A stretch of DNA of 64,000 bases from positions 62,001-126,000 of the forward strand of contig NZ_CADFGP010000017.1 in the NCBI RefSeq assembly GCF_902833905.1, given 5' to 3'. The notes beneath the pieces are model-generated. The model was given only the letters and a program-made list of their open reading frames with translations. It did no database searches and was not told the DNA's origin. Below, piece by piece: positions 47,246 through 58,603 of this stretch; position 1 is the stretch's first letter, and the number at the start of each line of letters is the position of its first letter. This stretch comes from Paraburkholderia tuberum STM678 (GTDB lineage Bacteria > Pseudomonadota > Gammaproteobacteria > Burkholderiales > Burkholderiaceae). The position numbers and the translations under genes were made by a program.

Positions 47246-47326
47246 ACGAGCGAGCGGCAGTGGGCCCGTGTGGCCCTGCCATCTTTGCCCGGTTAGCCGA
47301 CCGGAATCACCTGGAGCACTACTGCC

Positions 47327-48343
47327 ATGACGCTACTCTCCGTGCTCGATCAAACACCGGTGATCGCCGGCCATTCGGTGGCGGACGCGATCGCCGCGAC
47401 CGTCGAACTCGCGCAACTCGCCGACGACCTCGGCTACACGCGCTACTGGTGCGCCGAGCACCACGGCCTGCGCGGCGTGTCGAATCCCTGCCCTGAAGTG
47501 ATGCTGGCGCGCCTCGGCAGCGTGACCAAACGCATTCGCATCGGCTCGGGCGGCATCATGCTGCCGTACTACAGCCCGTTCAAGGTCGCCGAGCAGTTCA
47601 TGATGCTCGAGGCGCTGTTTCCGAATCGCGTCGATCTCGGCGTCGGACGCGCGCCGGGCGGCGACATGCGCACCGCGCAGGCGGTCGCCGCCGGCGCTTA
47701 CAATCGCGGCGAGCATTTTCCGCAGCAGGTTGCCGAGCTGCTCGGCCTCATGCACGGCGCGCTGCCCGACGATCATCTCGCGCAGGGCGTGCTGCTGCAG
47801 CCGCAGATCGATACGCGCCCGCAGCTGTGGATGCTAGGCTCGAGCGACTTCGGCGGTTTGCTCGCGGCGCAGCTCGGCATCCGCTTTTCGTTCGCGCATT
47901 TCATCAACGCGCATTTCGGCAAACAGGTCGCGCTGGCGTATCGCGAGCGCTTCCAGCCTGGCAAAGACGCGTCGCGGCCGTATCTGGCGGCCGCGGTCTT
48001 CGTGATCTGCGCGGATACCGAGCAGGAAGCCGCGGACCTCGAAAAAGCCGTCGATCTGCGTCGCGTGCAGATGGCGTATGGTCTGAACGAACCGATACCC
48101 TCGATCGAGCAAGGCATCGCGCAGGAATATGGCGAGCGCGAACAGCTCGTGATCGACCGCGAAAAGCCGCGCAGCATCATCGGCACGCCTGAGCGCGTGA
48201 CCGAACGGCTCACGGATTTACAGCAGCAGTTCCAGGCCGACGAGCTGATGGTGCTGACCGTCGCCGGCAGCTATCGTGCGCGCTTGCGCTCCTACGAACT
48301 GCTCGCCGACGCATTTCAGCTCGGCTCGAACCAGGCGGCTTGA
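47327..48343 (+). CDS. LLM class flavin-dependent oxidoreductase
   Basis: 338-residue luciferase-like monooxygenase fold protein (TIM barrel, FMN-dependent), of the YhbW-like MsnO8 group. The opening LSVLDQTPVIAGHSVADAI and YWCAEHHGLRGVSNP are diagnostic. GSGGIMLPYYSPFKVAEQF and RVDLGVGRAPGG follow. The substrate is unknown. It sits between coaBC and dut, 81 bp after coaBC, with no evident regulatory link to either. Confidence 0.88.
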   Translation: MTLLSVLDQTPVIAGHSVADAIAATVELAQLADDLGYTRYWCAEHHGLRGVSNPCPEVMLARLGSVTKRIRIGSGGIMLPYYSPFKVAEQFMMLEALFPNRVDLGVGRAPGGDMRTAQAVAAGAYNRGEHFPQQVAELLGLMHGALPDDHLAQGVLLQPQIDTRPQLWMLGSSDFGGLLAAQLGIRFSFAHFINAHFGKQVALAYRERFQPGKDASRPYLAAAVFVICADTEQEAADLEKAVDLRRVQMAYGLNEPIPSIEQGIAQEYGEREQLVIDREKPRSIIGTPERVTERLTDLQQQFQADELMVLTVAGSYRARLRSYELLADAFQLGSNQAA

Positions 48344-48409
48344 TCGCAAAGGCGTTGCCAGTCAGCCGCGTGCCCCTTCACCAATCTCACCCCCAACTAT
48401 CGAACCTGA

Positions 48410-48856
48410 ATGAAACTCGACCTGAAGATTCTCGATCAGCGCATGCGCGAACAGCTCCCCGCTTACGCGACGACCGGTAGCGCCGGCCTCGATCTGCGCG
48501 CCTGCCTCGACGAACCGCTGACGCTGAAACCCGGCGAAACCGCGCTGGTGCCGACCGGACTCGCGATCCACGTCGGCGACCCCGGTTATGCGGCGTTGAT
48601 TCTGCCGCGCTCGGGTCTCGGCCATAAGCATGGGATCGTGCTCGGCAATCTGGTCGGCCTGATCGATTCCGATTACCAGGGCCAACTGATGATCTCGACG
48701 TGGAATCGCGGCGAGACGACATTCGTGCTGAATCCGATGGAACGCCTCGCTCAACTGGTGATCGTACCCGTCGTGCAGGCCGGGTTCAATATCGTCGATG
48801 ACTTCGAGGAAAGCGTGCGCGGCGCGGGCGGGTTTGGTAGCACCGGCAAGCATTGA
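48410..48856 (+). CDS. dut: dUTP diphosphatase
   Basis: 148-residue trimeric dUTPase hydrolysing dUTP to dUMP, keeping uracil out of DNA and supplying thymidylate synthesis. All five motifs are seen: AGLDLRA, PRSGLGHKHGI, GNLVGLIDSDYQG, RLAQLVIVP and the C-terminal RGAGGFGSTG. Confidence 0.96.
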   Translation: MKLDLKILDQRMREQLPAYATTGSAGLDLRACLDEPLTLKPGETALVPTGLAIHVGDPGYAALILPRSGLGHKHGIVLGNLVGLIDSDYQGQLMISTWNRGETTFVLNPMERLAQLVIVPVVQAGFNIVDDFEESVRGAGGFGSTGKH

Positions 48857-48918
48857 TCGAATGCTGCGACGCGGCGGCTGGCGCCTTCAGCGAGCGCCGT
48901 GAGAAAAAACCAGAGCAT

Positions 48919-48950
48919 AAAAAACGGCGCAGGATAAAACCCGCGCCGTT
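48919..48950 (-). terminator. Terminator between dut and clpA
   Basis: AACGGCGC, 12-nt loop, GCGCCGTT. On the minus strand a run of T follows, so it mainly ends clpS-clpA; it can also stop dut. Confidence 0.8.
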
Positions 48951-48998
48951 CTGCCTTTGGTGTCCGGCCAGCTCAACGCAACGTCGGCCTAAGTGACA

Positions 48999-51292
<2,294 letters not shown>

Positions 51293-51296
<4 letters not shown>

Positions 51297-51607
51297 GCTT
51301 CCTCCATCACACACTGCAGCGGATGCCCGGCCTGCCGTGCGTGGGTAACGACTTGCTCGACTTTGGTCGACGCGATGTCCCGCGTATAGACCCCACAAAC
51401 TCCCCTGCCCTCGCGATGCACCTTCAACATGACCTGCGTTGCGGTTTCACGATCCTTATTGAAATATTCCTGCACGATCATCACGACAAATTCCATCGGC
51501 GTGAAGTCGTCATTCAGCAGCACCACCTTGTACATGGATGGCGGCTTGAGTTTCTGCTCCTGCCGCTCCAGTACGGTGCCGTCCTGCTTGTCCGGGATAA
51601 TCGCCAT
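51293..51607 (-). CDS. clpS: Clp protease adaptor ClpS
   Basis: 104-residue N-end-rule adaptor delivering proteins with destabilising N-terminal residues to ClpAP. The binding-pocket residues lie in VVLLNDDFTPMEFVVMI (28-44), with HREGRGVCGVYTRDIA following. The disordered N-terminal tail is present. Operon with clpA through an ATGA overlap. Confidence 0.96.
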
Positions 51608-52161
51608 ACACCCATTCTAAACAACTAGGACAGGCCCGCAATCCTGTCAGAACCCGGCCGCCCGGCCGATGAGCCCGTTCGCTGCCACCCGGCGGTCACG
51701 ACGCTGTCATGTTCGGCCTGGCTGCGCGTTTTCGACGGGCCGATTGCGGTGCCGGCCCCGATCCTCTCATGCGCGGCGCGTGCTGCACCGCGGTCGGATC
51801 GAGTATCGCACAACCTGCCGGTACTGGCTGCGAGCGCTCGCCGCGCTGGGCGTCGGCGCCGCGGGCACAGTCAGCATGTGAGTGGATTATGCGACTTTTC
51901 AAGCCACGCCGCTTGCGCCACCGCACATACGGAAGCGGTAAAAACCCTGGAAAGCGGCCTGTTTGCAACGCGACAACGACGTCTCAAAATTTTCTTGACA
52001 CTCGAATAAAGAGCCCCAACAATCAAGCTGGCACTTTTTTCACCAAGCCATAATCTCGAAAAAATGCCGATGGTGAGCTTGTGAGGAGGGAACGACTGCC
52101 TCGCGTGGTCGTGGCTTTTCGAGGGCTCGTGGTAGTGACATGAGTTACAGGGGAAGTTGGA
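51608..52161. other. clpS/csp divergent region with long csp leader
   Basis: About 550 bp without a gene. The half near clpS is GC-rich and featureless to me. The half near the cold-shock gene is AT-richer and contains the csp promoter and a roughly 130-nt transcribed leader, which could fold as a temperature-responsive RNA. Confidence 0.5.
51995..52023 (+). promoter_or_regulatory. Promoter of the cold-shock gene
   Basis: TTGACA (51995-52000), 17-bp spacer, AACAAT (52018-52023). The predicted start gives a 5' untranslated region of about 130 nt before the ATG at 52162. Confidence 0.65.
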
Positions 52162-52368
52162 ATGGCAACTGGTACGGTCAAATGGTTTAACGACGCAAAG
52201 GGTTTCGGATTCATCACGCCTGACGAGGGCGGCGAGGATCTGTTTGCACACTTCTCGGCCATCCAGATGAATGGCTTCAAGACGCTGAAGGAAGGCCAGA
52301 AGGTCACCTTCGAAGTCGTGCAAGGCCCGAAAGGCAAGCAGGCATCGAACATTCAGGCGCCAGCCTGA
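52162..52368 (+). CDS. Cold-shock protein (CspA family)
   Basis: 68-residue single OB-fold cold-shock domain protein binding single-stranded RNA and DNA. RNP1 is KGFGFI (14-19 region), RNP2 is DLFAHFS (26-32). It begins MATGTVKWFND and is full length. The gene has its own promoter, a long leader and a strong terminator, typical of csp genes. Which csp paralogue it is cannot be decided here. Confidence 0.97.
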   Translation: MATGTVKWFNDAKGFGFITPDEGGEDLFAHFSAIQMNGFKTLKEGQKVTFEVVQGPKGKQASNIQAPA

Positions 52369-52392
52369 AACGTTTCGATACCCGTCCTTTTT

Positions 52393-52423
52393 GAAACCCG
52401 GCTCCGCGCCGGGTTTCTTTTTT
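52393..52423 (+). terminator. Terminator of the cold-shock gene
   Basis: GAAACCCGGC, TCCGC loop, GCCGGGTTTC, then TTTTTT. Confidence 0.93.
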
Positions 52424-52482
52424 GCGGCAGCTTTCTATTGCAGCGGATTTTCCGACCGGAAAGCCGCGCGAAAATTCCGGGT

Positions 52483-52520
52483 AAAAAAATACCCCGGCCG
52501 TTTGCTGGCGCCGGGGGTTT
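52483..52520 (-). terminator. Terminator of icd
   Basis: On the minus strand a C-rich/G-rich stem (ACCCCCGG with CCGGGGT) is followed by ATTTTTTT, 30 bp after the icd stop. Confidence 0.8.
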
Positions 52521-52550
52521 TATGCGAAACGGATAATCCCGGCGCGTCAA

Positions 52551-53807
52551 TTACATATTTTCGATCATCACTTGCCCAAATGCCGAGCACGACACCTGGG
52601 TCGCGCCTTCCATCAGGCGGGCAAAATCGTAAGTAACGCGCTTTTGCAGGATCGATTTTTCCATCGAGCTGATTATCAGATCCGCCGCCTCGAACCAGCC
52701 CAGGTGGCGCAGCATCATTTCCGCTGACAGGATTTCCGAGCCGGGATTCACGTAATCCTTGCCCGCGTATTTCGGCGCCGTGCCGTGCGTCGCTTCGAAC
52801 ATCGCAACCGAATCCGACAGGTTCGCGCCCGGCGCGATTCCGATTCCGCCGACCTGCGCGGCGAGCGCGTCCGAGATGTAGTCGCCGTTCAGGTTCAGCG
52901 TGGCGATCACGTCGTATTCGGCCGGGCGCAGCAGGATCTGCTGCAGGAACGCGTCGGCAATCACGTCCTTCACGACGACGTCGCCGCCGGTCTTCGGATT
53001 CCTGACTTTCATCCAGGGACCGCCGTCGATCAGTTCCGCGTTGAACTCCTTCTGCGCGAGCGCGTAGCCGTAGTCGCGAAACGCGCCTTCGGTGTACTTC
53101 ATGATGTTGCCCTTGTGCACCAGCGTGACCGAGCGGCGTTCATTGTCGATCGCGTACTGGATCGCCTTGCGCACCAGACGCTCGGTACCTTCGCGCGACA
53201 CCGGCTTGATGCCGATACCCGACGAATCCGGAAAGCGGATCTTCTTCACGCCCATTTCTTCGCGCAAGAACTTGATGATCTTCTTCGCCTGTTCGGATTC
53301 AGCCGGCCATTCGATGCCCGCGTAGATGTCTTCCGAGTTCTCGCGGAAGATCACCATGTTGGTCTTCTCGGGCTCGCGCACCGGCGAGGGCACGCCCTTC
53401 AAATATCGCACCGGGCGCAGGCACACATAGAGGTCCAGTTCCTGGCGCAACGCGACGTTCAGCGAGCGGATGCCGCCCCCGACTGGCGTGGTGAGCGGCC
53501 CCTTGATCGACACGATGTATTCCTTGACCGCCTGCAGCGTTTCGTCCGGCAGCCATACGTCCGGGCCGTACACCCGGGTCGCCTTCTCGCCCGCGTAGAT
53601 TTCCATCCAGTGGATTTTCTTCTTGCCGCCGTACGCCTTTTCGACCGCCGCATCCACGACCTTGAGCATGACCGGCGTGATATCCAGACCAGTGCCGTCG
53701 CCTTCGATGTACGGGATGATCGGCTCGTCGGAAACGTTGAGCGAGAAGTCGGCGTTGACGGTGATCTTATCGCCACCTGTCGGAATCTTGATGTGCTGAT
53801 ACGGCAT
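52551..53807 (-). CDS. icd: NADP-dependent isocitrate dehydrogenase
   Basis: 418-residue E. coli-type homodimeric enzyme of the TCA cycle, making 2-oxoglutarate. The substrate loop GGGIRSLNVALRQ contains Ser115, equivalent to the AceK-phosphorylated serine of E. coli. VIFRENSEDIYAGIEW, metal-binding segments and NLNGDYISDALAAQVGG are present. The start at 53807 (MPYQHIKIPTGG) matches the family; the longer upstream frame is dropped. Divergent from rluE. Confidence 0.97.
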   Translation of the reverse strand: MPYQHIKIPTGGDKITVNADFSLNVSDEPIIPYIEGDGTGLDITPVMLKVVDAAVEKAYGGKKKIHWMEIYAGEKATRVYGPDVWLPDETLQAVKEYIVSIKGPLTTPVGGGIRSLNVALRQELDLYVCLRPVRYLKGVPSPVREPEKTNMVIFRENSEDIYAGIEWPAESEQAKKIIKFLREEMGVKKIRFPDSSGIGIKPVSREGTERLVRKAIQYAIDNERRSVTLVHKGNIMKYTEGAFRDYGYALAQKEFNAELIDGGPWMKVRNPKTGGDVVVKDVIADAFLQQILLRPAEYDVIATLNLNGDYISDALAAQVGGIGIAPGANLSDSVAMFEATHGTAPKYAGKDYVNPGSEILSAEMMLRHLGWFEAADLIISSMEKSILQKRVTYDFARLMEGATQVSCSAFGQVMIENM

Positions 53808-54068
53808 GATCGGACTCCAGTGAAAGCTGTGCAAAAGCTGATGGGAGACTGCGAAAGAGACGCCCTCGCCGCGCAATGCCGAACCGCCGCGAGCGGCCTG
53901 GCCGCTATTCTAGCCCACGTCCCACGCGCGACGCGGCCGCCCCTCGCTCCGGGTTTTCCAACATAGACGGCCTCTCGAACGCGCCACGCTCCTCTATAAG
54001 ATAGAAGAATCTGCGTCCCGGTTTATGCATTATCATCGCGCCGTATCGCTCTGCCGTATCGCTCTCCT

Positions 54069-54638
54069 ATGCGCCTTCTCGCCCTCAACAAGCCGTTCGG
54101 CACCATCTGTCAATTTTCGCCACACGAGACGCGGACGTCGCTTGCCGACTGGGTCAGGCTACCCGGCGTCTATCCGGCCGGCCGGCTCGACTCCGATAGC
54201 GAAGGCCTGCTGCTGCTCACCGACGACGGCGCGCTGCAGGCGCGCATCGCCGAACCGCGTCACAAGCTCGTCAAACGCTATTGGGCGCAAGTCGAAGGCG
54301 CGCTCGACGACGCCGCGTTGAAAAAGCTCGCGCGCGGCGTCGATCTCGACGACTACGTGACACGCCCATGTCAGGCGACCTATGTTGAACCGTCCAGCTC
54401 GCTGTGGGCGCGCACGCCGCCGATCCGCTATCGCGCCGCGATCCCGACCACATGGATCGAGCTGTCGATCACCGAAGGCAAGAACCGTCAGGTGCGTCGC
54501 ATGACGGCGGCGGTGGGTTTTCCGACGCTGCGTCTCGTGCGCGTCGGCATCGGTGCGCTTGACATTTTTTCACTCGGACTGCAACCCGGACAGAGCACGG
54601 AGTTGCGAGCGAACGCGCCATGGGATGGCGTCGCCTGA
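54069..54638 (+). CDS. rluE: 23S rRNA pseudouridine synthase RluE-like
   Basis: 189-residue RsuA-family synthase without an S4 domain, as in RluE (pseudouridine 2457 of 23S rRNA). The start MRLLALNKPFGTICQFSPH leads directly into the catalytic domain; the signature is AGRLDSDSEGLLLLTDDG with catalytic Asp41. EGKNRQVRRMTAAVG closes the core. Single gene, divergent from icd. Confidence 0.9.
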   Translation: MRLLALNKPFGTICQFSPHETRTSLADWVRLPGVYPAGRLDSDSEGLLLLTDDGALQARIAEPRHKLVKRYWAQVEGALDDAALKKLARGVDLDDYVTRPCQATYVEPSSSLWARTPPIRYRAAIPTTWIELSITEGKNRQVRRMTAAVGFPTLRLVRVGIGALDIFSLGLQPGQSTELRANAPWDGVA

Positions 54639-55133
54639 ACATTATTTGACGATTGTTCGTTCATCGCCGCAACACCGCGTGCCGAACTCACGCACGCGCG
54701 AATCAGCCTGCACGTGCTCACTCCAAACCCGTTTCACGGCTGTGACAATCAAGCTAACTCGTTGTAGCAGCACGCAAAATAATGCGTGAAACGCAGGCCC
54801 GAAATGCGTGAAACAAGTGGGCTCGCCGCGAGCCTGCGCCACGCGGTTTGAGCGCGTGTCATCACGATCAAAATTTCCGCGCAATTCGCGTCAACCGCCG
54901 TACAACTCCACGCGTTATCCGACGCAGATGCCGCCGAAGCTATCCGGCATTCAGCCTTAAAGACATTTGCATACGCCGTTTTCGCGGCGAGTACGAAAGT
55001 CCGAACGCTAGCAGACGCGTCGAAAAATTTGTTCGATGCGGCTGTCAACCGAAAGGTGGATGGCACGTTTACCGACATGACTCTACATATGCCGGGTCAT
55101 TTGGTTAATTAACTCAAGCTGAGGATTCACAAA
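54639..55133. other. AT-richer intergenic region, possible gene remnant
   Basis: About 495 bp. The second half (about 54860-55115) is AT-richer. On the plus strand it contains a frame free of stops to 55111 whose translation looks protein-like (around ALKTFAYAVFAASTKVRT) but which has no usable start; opposite it lies a 109-codon minus frame (54749-55078). I could not decide whether either is real. It also carries the promoter for the small exported protein. Confidence 0.4.
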
Positions 55134-55319
55134 ATGAACAAACTGATCGCCGCTCTGGTCGCTGGCCTCTTCGCAACGGCAGCATTCGCACAAGCATCGG
55201 CACCGGAAGCAGCTCCGGCAGCTCCGGCAGCAGCTTCGTCGGCAAAGAAGACCACCAAGCACGCTCACAAGAAGTCGCACAAGAAGGCAGCAGCTGCAGC
55301 TTCGGCAGCTTCGGAGTAA
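55134..55319 (+). CDS. Small exported Ala/Lys/His-rich protein
   Basis: 61-residue precursor. A clear signal peptide (MNKLIAALVAGLFATAAFA, cleavage near residue 19) is followed by an Ala/Pro segment with repeated AAPAAP units and then a basic KKTTKHAHKKSHKKAAAAA tail. The mature product, about 42 residues, is low-complexity and strongly positive. It resembles in style acid-shock proteins such as Asr, but that is composition, not homology. A good ribosome site (GAGG) and a strong terminator flank it. The function is unknown; periplasmic buffering, anion or nucleic-acid binding are possibilities. Confidence 0.75.
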   Translation: MNKLIAALVAGLFATAAFAQASAPEAAPAAPAAASSAKKTTKHAHKKSHKKAAAAASAASE

Positions 55320-55375
55320 GTTGCTTGTAAAAACGCAGTAAAGAACCAGCTTCATTGCCGTTCTTACGGCGTTGT

Positions 55376-55415
55376 AAGGCAGATCACCGCAAGGCGATCT
55401 GCCTTTTTGTTTTTG
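55376..55415 (+). terminator. Terminator after the small exported protein
   Basis: AAGGCAGATC, 10-nt loop, GATCTGCCTT, then TTTGTTTTT. Confidence 0.92.
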
Positions 55416-55463
55416 ACGCGCTCGCGTAACATGCGCGAGTCAATTTCAGCAAGGAGTCTTGCC

Positions 55464-55979
55464 GTGCGATTTTCCATGCGCTCGTCGATGGCGCGTTTCG
55501 CCATTGCCGTAGCACTGCCGCTCGCGGCGCTGTCGTTCGTCGTCACCACGGCTCCCGCCCAGGCGCAGCAGATGCCGCCGGGCGCCAAGCAGCCGAGCGA
55601 GTTTCCGCGCGTCAAGCTGACCGCTGGCATGTTCGTGATCGACGCGGCCGTCGCCGCCAACGACGCGGACCGCGAACAGGGCTTGATGTATCGCACGAAG
55701 CTCGCGCCGAACGAAGGGATGCTGTTCGTGTTCAACGAGAACGCGGGCCACTGCTTCTGGATGAAGAACACGCTGATCCCGCTGTCGATCGCATTCATGC
55801 GCGCCGACGGCACGATCACCGACATCGACGAGATGCAGGCCGAGACCACCAACAACCACTGCCCAACGCACAACGGCGTGTTCGCGCTGGAAATGCCCAA
55901 GGGCTGGTTCTCGGCGAAGGGCATCAAGCCGGGCATGCAGGTCCAGGGCTTACCGCCGGTGCCGGGTATCACGCAGTAA
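55464..55979 (+). CDS. Exported DUF192 family protein
   Basis: 171-residue protein with a signal peptide (hydrophobic segment about 11-30, cleavage near AQA-QQ) and a DUF192 domain. Family motifs are DREQGLMYRTKLAPNEGMLFVF and HCFWMKNTLIPLSIAFM, followed by ALEMPKGWF. The role of DUF192 is not established. The start is GTG at 55464, 7 nt after AAGGAG; an ATG four codons later is possible. Single gene. Confidence 0.88.
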   Translation: MRFSMRSSMARFAIAVALPLAALSFVVTTAPAQAQQMPPGAKQPSEFPRVKLTAGMFVIDAAVAANDADREQGLMYRTKLAPNEGMLFVFNENAGHCFWMKNTLIPLSIAFMRADGTITDIDEMQAETTNNHCPTHNGVFALEMPKGWFSAKGIKPGMQVQGLPPVPGITQ

Positions 55980-56295
55980 GACCCTCACCGCCGGGCCGCG
56001 TGTCCGTGCAGCCCCGTATGGCCCCGGAGCGGCCTCTGAGCGGGGGCACCGTCCCGCCCACGCTGTCCCGCGAAAAGCCGGCGTCTCGACCCGAGGCGCC
56101 GGCTTTTTTTCGCCCGCTCAGCCCCGCGCCACCGGCCTTCGCGCCGGCTGGCAGGATTCATGCAAAAGACCAATCGACGCGCTATCCTTGTAATCTCGAC
56201 AAGGTAACGCCAGATAAAGCACCACTCAGACTCCCCGGGCGGCCCACGCGGTCGCCCGGCATGCGTTTCAGGCGCGCCATTACAAGGAGATTCAC
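55980..56295. other. Spacer between DUF192 gene and fusA
   Basis: 315 bp holding the strong terminator at 56073-56110 and then the fusA leader. No gene seen. Confidence 0.6.
56073..56110 (+). terminator. Terminator after the DUF192 gene
   Basis: AAAGCCGGCGTCTCG, ACC loop, CGAGGCGCCGGCTTT, then further T residues. One mismatch in the stem. Confidence 0.9.
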
Positions 56296-58401
56296 GTGCC
56301 CCGCAAGACTCCCATCGAGCGCTACCGGAATATCGGCATCAGCGCTCACATCGATGCCGGCAAAACCACCACCACCGAACGGATCCTGTTCTACACCGGC
56401 GTGACCCACAAGATCGGCGAGGTTCACGACGGTGCGGCGACGATGGACTGGATGGAACAGGAGCAGGAGCGCGGCATCACGATCACGTCGGCGGCCACGA
56501 CCGCGTTCTGGAAAGGCATGGCCGGCAACTATCCCGAGCATCGGATCAACATCATCGACACCCCCGGGCACGTCGACTTCACGATCGAAGTCGAGCGCTC
56601 GATGCGCGTGCTCGACGGCGCCTGCATGGTGTACGACTCGGTCGGCGGCGTGCAGCCGCAATCGGAAACCGTGTGGCGCCAGGCGAACAAGTACAAGGTG
56701 CCGCGCATCGCATTCGTCAACAAGATGGACCGCGTCGGCGCGGACTTCTTCCGCGTGCAGCGGCAGATCGGCGATCGTCTGAAGGGGGTCGCCGTGCCGA
56801 TCCAGATTCCGATCGGCGCGGAAGAGCACTTCCAGGGCGTGGTCGACCTCGTCAAGATGAAGGCGATCTACTGGGACGACGACAGCCAGGGCATCAAGTT
56901 CGAGTACCGCGACATCCCGGCTGAACTCGCGGCCACCGCGAAGGAATGGCACGACAAGATGGTCGAGGCCGCGGCCGAGGCGAACGAGGAACTGCTCGAG
57001 AAGTACCTCGGCGGCGAACCGCTGAGCGAAGCCGAAATCAAGCACGGCATCCGCGCGCGCACGATCGCCAACCAGATCGTGCCGATGTTGTGCGGCAGCG
57101 CGTTCAAGAACAAGGGCGTGCAGGCGATGCTCGACGCGGTGATCGACTATCTGCCGTCGCCGGTCGACGTGCCCGCGATCACCGGTCACGACGAGCACGA
57201 CAAGGAAATCGAGCGTCATCCCAACGACGACGATCCGTTCTCGGCGCTCGCCTTCAAGATCATGACCGACCCGTTCGTCGGTCAGCTGATCTTCTTCCGC
57301 GTGTACTCGGGCGTCGTCAACTCGGGCGACACGGTCTACAACGCGGTCAAGGAAAAGAAGGAACGCCTCGGCCGGATCCTGCAGATGCACGCGAACGAGC
57401 GCAAGGAAATCAAGGAGGTCTACGCGGGCGACATCGCCGCGGCCGTCGGCCTGAAGGAAGCGACCACCGGCGACACGCTCTGCGATCCTAACCATGTAAT
57501 CATCCTTGAAAAGATGATCTTCCCGGACCCGGTGATCTCGCAGGCCGTCGAACCGAAGACCAAGGCCGACCAGGAAAAGATGGGCATCGCGCTGAACCGT
57601 CTCGCGCAGGAAGACCCGTCGTTCCGCGTGCAGACCGATGAGGAATCCGGACAGACGATCATCTCCGGCATGGGCGAGCTGCACCTCGAAATCCTGGTCG
57701 ACCGGATGAAGCGCGAGTTCGGCGTGGAAGCGACCGTCGGCAAGCCGCAGGTCGCGTATCGCGAAACCGTGCGCAACAAGGTCGAGGACGTCGAAGGCAA
57801 GTTCGTCAAGCAGTCGGGCGGCCGCGGTCAGTATGGCCACGCGGTGATTACGCTGGAGCCGTCCGAGCAGGGCAAGGGCTACGAATTCGTAGACGCGATC
57901 AAGGGCGGCGTGATTCCGCGCGAATTCATCCCCGCGGTCGACAAGGGCATCGTGGAAACGCTGAAAGCCGGCGTGCTCGCGGGCTATCCGGTCGTCGACG
58001 TGAAGGTCACGCTGACGTTCGGTTCGTACCACGACGTCGACTCGAACGAAAACGCGTTCCGCATGGCCGGCTCGATAGCGTTCAAGGAAGCGATGCGCAA
58101 GGCGAAGCCCATCCTGCTCGAACCGATGATGGCCGTCGAGGTGGAAACGCCCGAGGACTTCATGGGCAACGTGATGGGCGACCTGTCGAGCCGACGCGGC
58201 ATGGTGCAGGGCATGGAAGACATCGCGGGCGGCGGCGGCAAGCTGGTGCGCGCGGAGGTGCCGCTCGCCGAGATGTTCGGCTATTCGACGTCGCTGCGCT
58301 CGGCCACCCAGGGCCGCGCGACCTACACGATGGAGTTCAAGCATTACGCCGAGACGCCGAGCAATGTCGCCGAGGCCGTGATCAACACGAAGAAACAATG
58401 A
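56296..58401 (+). CDS. fusA: Elongation factor G
   Basis: 701-residue GTPase that drives ribosome translocation. G1 is AHIDAGKT (17-24), switch 2 DTPGHVDF, G4 NKMD; domains II to V follow with GMGELHLEI and the terminal AEAVINTKKQ. The start is GTG at 56296 after AAGGAG. It stands alone rather than in the rpsL-rpsG-fusA-tuf operon, so it is probably the second EF-G copy found in many Burkholderiales. Sequence features are those of canonical EF-G, not of RF3 or a ribosome-protection protein. Confidence 0.95.
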   Translation: MPRKTPIERYRNIGISAHIDAGKTTTTERILFYTGVTHKIGEVHDGAATMDWMEQEQERGITITSAATTAFWKGMAGNYPEHRINIIDTPGHVDFTIEVERSMRVLDGACMVYDSVGGVQPQSETVWRQANKYKVPRIAFVNKMDRVGADFFRVQRQIGDRLKGVAVPIQIPIGAEEHFQGVVDLVKMKAIYWDDDSQGIKFEYRDIPAELAATAKEWHDKMVEAAAEANEELLEKYLGGEPLSEAEIKHGIRARTIANQIVPMLCGSAFKNKGVQAMLDAVIDYLPSPVDVPAITGHDEHDKEIERHPNDDDPFSALAFKIMTDPFVGQLIFFRVYSGVVNSGDTVYNAVKEKKERLGRILQMHANERKEIKEVYAGDIAAAVGLKEATTGDTLCDPNHVIILEKMIFPDPVISQAVEPKTKADQEKMGIALNRLAQEDPSFRVQTDEESGQTIISGMGELHLEILVDRMKREFGVEATVGKPQVAYRETVRNKVEDVEGKFVKQSGGRGQYGHAVITLEPSEQGKGYEFVDAIKGGVIPREFIPAVDKGIVETLKAGVLAGYPVVDVKVTLTFGSYHDVDSNENAFRMAGSIAFKEAMRKAKPILLEPMMAVEVETPEDFMGNVMGDLSSRRGMVQGMEDIAGGGGKLVRAEVPLAEMFGYSTSLRSATQGRATYTMEFKHYAETPSNVAEAVINTKKQ

Positions 58402-58434
58402 CGCTGACGCGGCGGCGTTGAGCGCGACAAGCCG

Positions 58435-58464
58435 AAGCCCGCTCTCTGTGAGCGGGCTTTTTTT
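58435..58464 (+). terminator. Terminator of fusA
   Basis: AAGCCCGCTC, TCTGT loop, GAGCGGGCTT, then TTTTT. Confidence 0.92.
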
Positions 58465-58603
58465 ATGGCGCCGTTTGCATCGTCGAGCCACGCACCCGTT
58501 TTTTGAACGTGCCAGAATGTTGATCAGCCATGCGGCACGCGCCTGAATCGTAAGACCGAAGCGCACGACTCGAACGCGGCACGCCAGCCGAGGAGGAGAC
58601 ACG

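Noticed and set aside
56182..58602. 806-codon minus-strand frame opposite fusA
   Set aside because: Shadow of fusA for the same reasons.
58465..58603. Possible cobalamin or nickel riboswitch before cupin-NiCoT
   Set aside because: The spacer is only about 140 bp after the fusA terminator and shows no B12-box-like or other recognisable aptamer sequence.
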